From JAANXG01 sp049583715 (GTDB taxonomy: Bacteria; Pseudomonadota; Gammaproteobacteria; Arenicellales; JAANXG01), in assembly GCA_049583715.1 (NCBI GenBank), contig JBAUWJ010000157.1:1-64000 (forward strand): 64,000 bases of DNA, given 5' to 3'. The translations under genes were made by a program, and so were the position numbers. This document shows positions 63,867-64,000 of this stretch, piece after piece (positions within the stretch are counted from its first letter, which is position 1; the number at the start of each line of letters is the position of its first letter). The notes beneath the pieces are model-generated. The model worked only from the letters and a program-made list of their open reading frames with translations, ran no database searches and was not told where the DNA came from.

Positions 63867-64000
63867 CTATCTCCGAGTCCAGCGGCGGACCGACGGCGTG
63901 TGCCGGCGACTGACGTCGAGCTTCTCATCCACGCCCTTGAGGACGACGCGCCAGCGGCCCGAAGGTTGCTTCTCTATGCCACGAATGTAGTCCACCGCCA
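63867..64000 (-). CDS. algR: AlgR/LytTR-type response regulator, C-terminal end (cut by window edge)
   Basis: Only the last 43 codons before the TAG are present: VDYIRGIEKQPSGRWRVVL...LDVSRRHTPSVRRW, the C-terminus of a LytTR DNA-binding domain like AlgR. The position directly upstream of hemC matches the algZ-algR-hemC order. The gene symbol rests on this order and the motif. Confidence 0.75.
   Translation of the reverse strand, partial: AVDYIRGIEKQPSGRWRVVLKGVDEKLDVSRRHTPSVRRWTRR

Overview
This window comes from a high-GC gammaproteobacterial chromosome. The evidence is gene content and order: mrcA divergent from pilMNOPQ-aroK-aroB-gltBD, topA-smg-dprA-lysM-def-fmt-rsmB-ntrYX-trkA, rpoH-ftsXEY-rsmD-coaD, and algR-hemCDXY are blocks typical of Pseudomonas- and Chromatiales-like gammaproteobacteria. 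The species cannot be named from sequence alone. Most of the window is ordinary core chromosome. I see no phage, insertion sequence, CRISPR array, rRNA or tRNA.

Layout. 1-3.7 kb: a LysE-type exporter fragment cut by the window edge, a small DUF1272 protein, a GNAT acetyltransferase, and an unusual pair of an enolase-like protein and an APH-fold kinase. 4.3-9.0 kb: a tightly overlapping NodT/MacA/MacB-type tripartite efflux operon. 9.1-11.5 kb: a family 2 glycosyltransferase and a sulfotransferase. 11.6-19.2 kb: gltD, gltB, aroB, aroK. 19.4-24.9 kb: the type IV pilus assembly operon pilMNOPQ, divergent from mrcA (PBP1A). 27.5-33.6 kb: an unrecognised basic protein, topA, smg, dprA and a LysM protein. 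33.7-42.2 kb: def, fmt, rsmB, a DUF4390 protein, ntrY, ntrX and trkA. 42.3-48.9 kb: a paired TIGR04282/TIGR04283-type transferase module, argG divergent from argD-argF, a secreted protein with a pseudopilin-like tail, and a small WYL-like protein. 49-54 kb: rpoH, ftsX, ftsE, ftsY, rsmD, coaD. 54-59.4 kb: a dynamin-like GTPase, mutM, a ferredoxin-type reductase and a YceI lipoprotein. 59.5-64 kb: hemY, hemX, hemD, hemC and the 3' end of an AlgR/LytTR regulator.

Functional themes are glutamate and arginine synthesis (gltBD, argDFG), shikimate and tetrapyrrole synthesis, the type IV pilus with cell-wall synthesis, formylmethionine handling with rRNA methylation, and membrane-linked division/SRP proteins (FtsEX-FtsY).

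The most notable signals are: (1) a perfect CIRCE operator in the rpoH promoter region; (2) an intrinsic terminator directly in front of argD, spanned by an arginine-rich short ORF whose stop codon overlaps an argD ATG; (3) an enolase paralogue with two catalytic positions changed, co-transcribed with a small-molecule kinase; (4) a family of composite palindromic repeats between genes; (5) a probable CTG start for pilM; (6) an NtrX with no GAFTGA loop; and (7) a solitary dynamin-like GTPase.
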